Assembly (NCBI GenBank): GCA_017541565.1
Contig: JAFXYU010000079.1
Coordinates: 1 to 6,966, forward strand
Reading direction: 5' to 3'
Source of the DNA: a bacterium
Lineage (GTDB): Bacteria; Cyanobacteriota; Vampirovibrionia; Gastranaerophilales; Gastranaerophilaceae
DNA length: 6,966 bases
Of this stretch, positions 4,233 through 6,966 are shown piece by piece. The notes beneath the pieces were generated by a model. The model had not been told where the DNA came from and searched no databases. It saw only the letters and a list, made by a program, of their open reading frames with translations. The position numbers and the translations under genes were made by a program. The stretch's first letter is position 1. Each line of letters begins with the position of its first letter.

Positions 4233-5786
4233 ATGGAAAGATTTTATACGACGACTGCAATAGACTATGTTAATGGCGCACCGCATATTGGACACGCTTA
4301 TGAAAAGATATTGACCGATGTAATATACAGGCACTTTACCCAAAGATGCGACAACACGTTTTTCTTGACGGGAACGGACGAGCACGGTATAAAAATTCAA
4401 AAAACCTCTAAAGAACAGGGAATGAGTGAAAAAGAATTTTGTGATATGAATGCTCAAAAATTTAAAGACGCGTGGAAAGCGCTTGATATCAATTATTCCA
4501 AGTTCATAAGAACAACTGACGAATACCACGAACGCGTTGTACAAAAGATTTTCCAAAAACTTCTTGATAAAGGTGATATATACAAAAACAAATACACAGG
4601 GCTTTATTGTTCAGGCTGTGAAGCGTTTTTGAGCGAAAAAGATTTGACAGAAGACGGACTCTGTCCCGACCACCAAAAGAAACCGGAAGAAGTCAGCGAA
4701 GAAAACTATTTCTTCAAACTTACAAAATACAAAGACGCAATAATAAAGCATATCAAGACAAATCCGGATTTTATCGTACCCGCATTCAGGGCGAATGAAG
4801 TTCTTAATCAATTGGAAAATATTGAAGATATTTCGGTATCAAGGGCAAAATCCAATGTAAGTTGGAATATTCCCGTATTAGGCGATGAGGAACAGGGCAT
4901 ATATGTTTGGATAGACGCGCTTTCAAACTATATTACCGCAATAGGATATGACCCTGACGATTCGAGCGAACAGTTTAAAGAGTTTTGGCCGGTGGATGTT
5001 CATGTAATCGGAAAGGATATATTAAAATTCCATAGTATATACTGGATTGGAATACTTATGGCTCTCGAACTTCCGCTTCCGAAACACATTTTTGCCCACG
5101 GTTGGATTACAATTGACCAGACTAAAATGTCAAAATCGTTGGGAAATGTTATTTCGCCGACAGGAATTTTGGAAGCGTTTAACCTCGAAATTCCGGACCC
5201 TTTAAGATACTATATGGCATCTTCTGCGCCTTGCGGCAAGGACGGAAACTACTCAGACGAAGATTTTAAGGAAAAAGTTAACGCACACCTCGCAAACTCT
5301 ATGGGCAATCTGCTTAACAGGACGCTTTCTATGCTGGTAAAATACTTTGACGGTGATATTAAGCCCGAATTTTTGGGTAAAAACGAACTTTCCGAGCAGG
5401 CAGAAGAAACAATCAAAAGTGTAAAACACCATTTTGACTATTTTGAAATCGCAGAAGCCGCTCAAAAAATTATAGAACTTGTTGATGTTACCAATAAATA
5501 TGTTACGGATAATGCACCTTGGACTTTAGCAAAAGAAGGTAATACGGAAAGATGCGGAGTCGTTCTTACAAACGTGCTTGAGGTTATGTGTGTGATAACT
5601 TCACTCATTTACCCATTTTGTCCAAATATTGCACGGTTAATGTCAGAGCAATTAAGTTTTGATATGAAGATAAAACTCGACGATTTGACTTGTGCAAACC
5701 TGAAATCAGGACATTTGATTGACAAAGAAAACATTAAACCCGTATTTTTGAGAATGGATAGTGAACTTGCCGACAAGAAAAAGTAA
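4233..5786 (+). CDS. metG: Methionine--tRNA ligase (MetRS, 517 aa)
   Basis: MetRS charges tRNA-Met with methionine, using ATP, for both initiation and elongation. The class I signatures are present: HIGH at residues 18-21 within YVNGAPHIGHAYE, FLTGTDEHG (44-52), and KMSKS at 298-302. The connective peptide carries one zinc knuckle, C126-x2-C129 (YCSGCE) and C144-x2-H147 (CPDH). YVWIDALSNY (224-233) and HVIGKDILKFHSIYW (257-271) are active-site segments. The helical anticodon-binding domain includes NLLNRTLSMLVKY (359-371) and NAPWTLAKE (427-435), with the conserved tryptophan. The protein stops after this domain, so it lacks the C-terminal EMAPII/Trbp111-like tRNA-binding domain found in longer bacterial enzymes of about 630-680 residues. 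Short forms of this length are normal in several lineages. The start at 4233 is fixed by Shine-Dalgarno AAGAGG and by the family N-terminus. Confidence 0.98.
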   Translation: MERFYTTTAIDYVNGAPHIGHAYEKILTDVIYRHFTQRCDNTFFLTGTDEHGIKIQKTSKEQGMSEKEFCDMNAQKFKDAWKALDINYSKFIRTTDEYHERVVQKIFQKLLDKGDIYKNKYTGLYCSGCEAFLSEKDLTEDGLCPDHQKKPEEVSEENYFFKLTKYKDAIIKHIKTNPDFIVPAFRANEVLNQLENIEDISVSRAKSNVSWNIPVLGDEEQGIYVWIDALSNYITAIGYDPDDSSEQFKEFWPVDVHVIGKDILKFHSIYWIGILMALELPLPKHIFAHGWITIDQTKMSKSLGNVISPTGILEAFNLEIPDPLRYYMASSAPCGKDGNYSDEDFKEKVNAHLANSMGNLLNRTLSMLVKYFDGDIKPEFLGKNELSEQAEETIKSVKHHFDYFEIAEAAQKIIELVDVTNKYVTDNAPWTLAKEGNTERCGVVLTNVLEVMCVITSLIYPFCPNIARLMSEQLSFDMKIKLDDLTCANLKSGHLIDKENIKPVFLRMDSELADKKK

Positions 5787-5848
5787 ATATATAAACTTGA
5801 AGGCATAATGCTGTTGTGTCTTAACAACTTCCCATATATTACTATTTA

Positions 5849-5862
5849 TGGTATAATTATAC
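5849..5862 (+). promoter_or_regulatory. Upstream clpP promoter candidate (P1) within a palindrome
   Basis: TGGTATAAT (5849-5857) is an extended -10 with start predicted near 5864, giving a leader of about 100 bases before clpP. The -10 lies inside the perfect 12-base palindrome GTATAATTATAC (5851-5862), so the same box also reads as TATAAT on the minus strand. The -35 region (TTCCCA, 5829-5834) is poor. Confidence 0.45.
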
Positions 5863-5898
5863 AGCCAATTAGCATTCAAATTTCATACAAATTAATTA

Positions 5899-5927
5899 TT
5901 GGTTAAATAATGCGTATAAGGTATAAT
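5899..5927 (+). promoter_or_regulatory. Proximal clpP promoter (P2)
   Basis: TTGGTT (5899-5904) and TATAAT (5922-5927) are 17 bases apart. The predicted start near 5934 leaves a 30-base leader containing the Shine-Dalgarno at 5951-5956. A transcript from here cannot include the alternative ATG at 5910, supporting 5964 as the clpP start. Confidence 0.55.
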
Positions 5928-5963
5928 GTTTTTAGTTTGAAAACGAGAAGAAAGGATTATAAA

Positions 5964-6554
5964 ATGAGCTTTGCAAGTTATGTACCTACAGTTATAGAGC
6001 AATCTTCCAGAGGGGAAAGAGCATTTGATATTTTCTCAAGACTTTTGAGGGAAAGAATTATATTTTTGGGAACGGCAATTGACGATATGGTAGCAAACCT
6101 GATTGTTGCACAAATGCTGCTTTTAGACAGTGAAAATCCGGAAAAAGATATTATGCTATACATCAATTCTCCCGGAGGAAGTGTAACTGCCGGCTTGGCA
6201 ATTTATGACACAATGCAGCATATCAGAGCGGATGTTCAGACAATATGTCTTGGTCAGGCTGCGTCAATGGGTGCATTTTTGCTTTGTTCAGGCACAAAAG
6301 GCAAGAGGATGGCTCTTCCTCATTCAAGAGTATTGATTCACCAACCTTTAGGCGGTGCTCAAGGTCAGGCAACCGATATCGAAATTCAGGCACAGGAAAT
6401 TTTGAGAATTAAAAAGACATTGAATGAGATTATGGCATCAAACACGGGTCAATCAATTAAAAAGATTGAAAAATATACAGACCGTGACTACATCATGACA
6501 CCTCAAGAAGCACTTGAATACGGTATGATAGATAAAGTCATAACTAAAGAATAA
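5964..6554 (+). CDS. clpP: ATP-dependent Clp protease proteolytic subunit ClpP (196 aa)
   Basis: ClpP forms the two-ring, fourteen-subunit serine protease chamber that degrades proteins delivered by ClpX or related unfoldases in the cytoplasm. The catalytic triad is visible: Ser101 in [11 protein letters not shown], His126 in [12 protein letters not shown], and Asp175 in [29 protein letters not shown] (66-85) is the family's oxyanion and substrate-strand region. Length is standard. I chose ATG 5964 ([20 protein letters not shown]) because it has Shine-Dalgarno AAAGGA (5951-5956) seven bases upstream and gives the usual N-terminus. An in-frame ATG at 5910 would add 18 residues ([11 protein letters not shown]...) with no ribosome binding site. 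clpX follows 14 bases downstream, so the two form an operon. No trigger factor gene precedes it; metG lies upstream with its own transcription unit. Confidence 0.97.
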   Translation: MSFASYVPTVIEQSSRGERAFDIFSRLLRERIIFLGTAIDDMVANLIVAQMLLLDSENPEKDIMLYINSPGGSVTAGLAIYDTMQHIRADVQTICLGQAASMGAFLLCSGTKGKRMALPHSRVLIHQPLGGAQGQATDIEIQAQEILRIKKTLNEIMASNTGQSIKKIEKYTDRDYIMTPQEALEYGMIDKVITKE

Positions 6555-6568
6555 TCAGCGGAGATATT

Positions 6569-6966
6569 ATGGCAACAACAAATGACAGATTAAAATGTTC
6601 ATTCTGCGGAAAAACACAAGACCAGGTTAAGAAACTTATCGCAGGTCCGGACGTGTTTATTTGTGATGAATGTGTTGATCTTTGTAATGAAATTTTGGAT
6701 GAAGAATTTTTTGAGAAGAAAGAAGGGGCAAAAGACGGTGAAAAACCCGAAAAAGACTATTTTAATGAAGAAGAAAAACCCATCCCGAAACCGCATGAGA
6801 TTAAGGCGTATCTCGACCAGCATATTGTAGGTCAGGATGATGCGAAGAAGGTTTTATCGGTTGCGGTTTATAATCACTACAAAAGACTTAAACACAATCA
6901 GAACGGTGAAAACACTGATGTTGAAATACAAAAATCAAATATTTTGCTTGTAGGTCCGACGGGAAG
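6569..6966 (+). CDS. clpX: ATP-dependent Clp protease ATP-binding subunit ClpX, N-terminal part
   Basis: ClpX is the AAA+ hexamer that recognises, unfolds and threads substrates into ClpP. The first 132 codons are present and the frame runs off the window. The N-terminal zinc-binding domain has all four cysteines, C10-x2-C13 (KCSFCGK) and C32-x2-C35 ([10 protein letters not shown]), used for dimerisation and for adaptor and substrate binding. A charged linker (about 47-72, rich in E, D and K) leads to the AAA+ start: [20 protein letters not shown] (73-92), [15 protein letters not shown] and then NILLVGPTG, where the Walker A motif (GPTGSGKT in the family) is cut by the edge. The start at 6569 has Shine-Dalgarno CGGAG (6559-6563) six bases upstream and lies 14 bases after the clpP stop. 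It is probably transcribed from the clpP promoters. Confidence 0.97.
   Translation, partial: MATTNDRLKCSFCGKTQDQVKKLIAGPDVFICDECVDLCNEILDEEFFEKKEGAKDGEKPEKDYFNEEEKPIPKPHEIKAYLDQHIVGQDDAKKVLSVAVYNHYKRLKHNQNGENTDVEIQKSNILLVGPTG

Noticed and set aside
5813..5828. Hairpin GTTGT/ACAAC after metG as a terminator
   Set aside because: The stem has only five pairs, is not followed by a T-run, and lies just before the clpP promoters.
5910..5963. Upstream in-frame ATG extending ClpP by 18 residues
   Set aside because: It has no ribosome binding site, the extension is unlike ClpP N-termini, it overlaps promoter P2, and ATG 5964 has AAAGGA at the right distance.
1..6966. CRISPR array, tRNA or rRNA gene, or insertion sequence
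   Set aside because: No regularly spaced repeats, cloverleaf-like segments, conserved rRNA stretches or transposase reading frames were seen on either strand.

Overview
The window is AT-rich bacterial chromosomal DNA with short intergenic gaps. Most genes have clear Shine-Dalgarno leaders, often a variant of AGAAAGGAG. Promoters carry TATAAT-like -10 boxes, several extended by an upstream TGn. MetRS without a C-terminal tRNA-binding domain, a DUF4422 glycosyltransferase-like gene and a clpP-clpX pair would fit a gut-type AT-rich lineage, such as the cyanobacteria-related Vampirovibrionia/Gastranaerophilales or an AT-rich Firmicute. I cannot decide between these from this sequence alone.

Left part (1-2220) looks like an accessory region, visibly more AT-rich and made of poorly conserved genes. 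It holds a minus-strand gene of unknown function that runs off the left edge and seems frameshifted just after its start (1-224). Next come a 48-residue acidic protein (305-451, minus), a 201-residue polytopic membrane protein (493-1098, plus) and a cytoplasmic class 3 lipase-like hydrolase (1106-1945, minus) that converges on the membrane protein gene with a 7-base gap. A non-coding stretch with several inverted repeats (1946-2220) closes this part.

Middle part (2221-4112) appears related to surface polysaccharide. A DUF4422 protein (2221-3081, minus) diverges from a protein built of two copies of a Rossmann-like domain (3193-3963, plus). The latter ends in a shared CTAG with a 50-residue minus-strand gene (3960-4112) that was easy to overlook.

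Right part (4113-6966) is core housekeeping: metG (4233-5786), clpP (5964-6554, two candidate promoters) and the first 132 codons of clpX (6569 to the edge), cut at the Walker A motif. ClpX unfolds substrates and feeds them to the ClpP barrel.

The most notable signals are two genes (493 and 3081) with no Shine-Dalgarno sequence, whose ATG lies exactly seven bases past an extended -10 box and so coincides with the predicted transcription start (leaderless mRNAs). Others are the two unreported-looking small genes, the tandem-duplicated Rossmann protein, and the lipase with a GYxRxDGxxVxxYxR tail next to a membrane protein.
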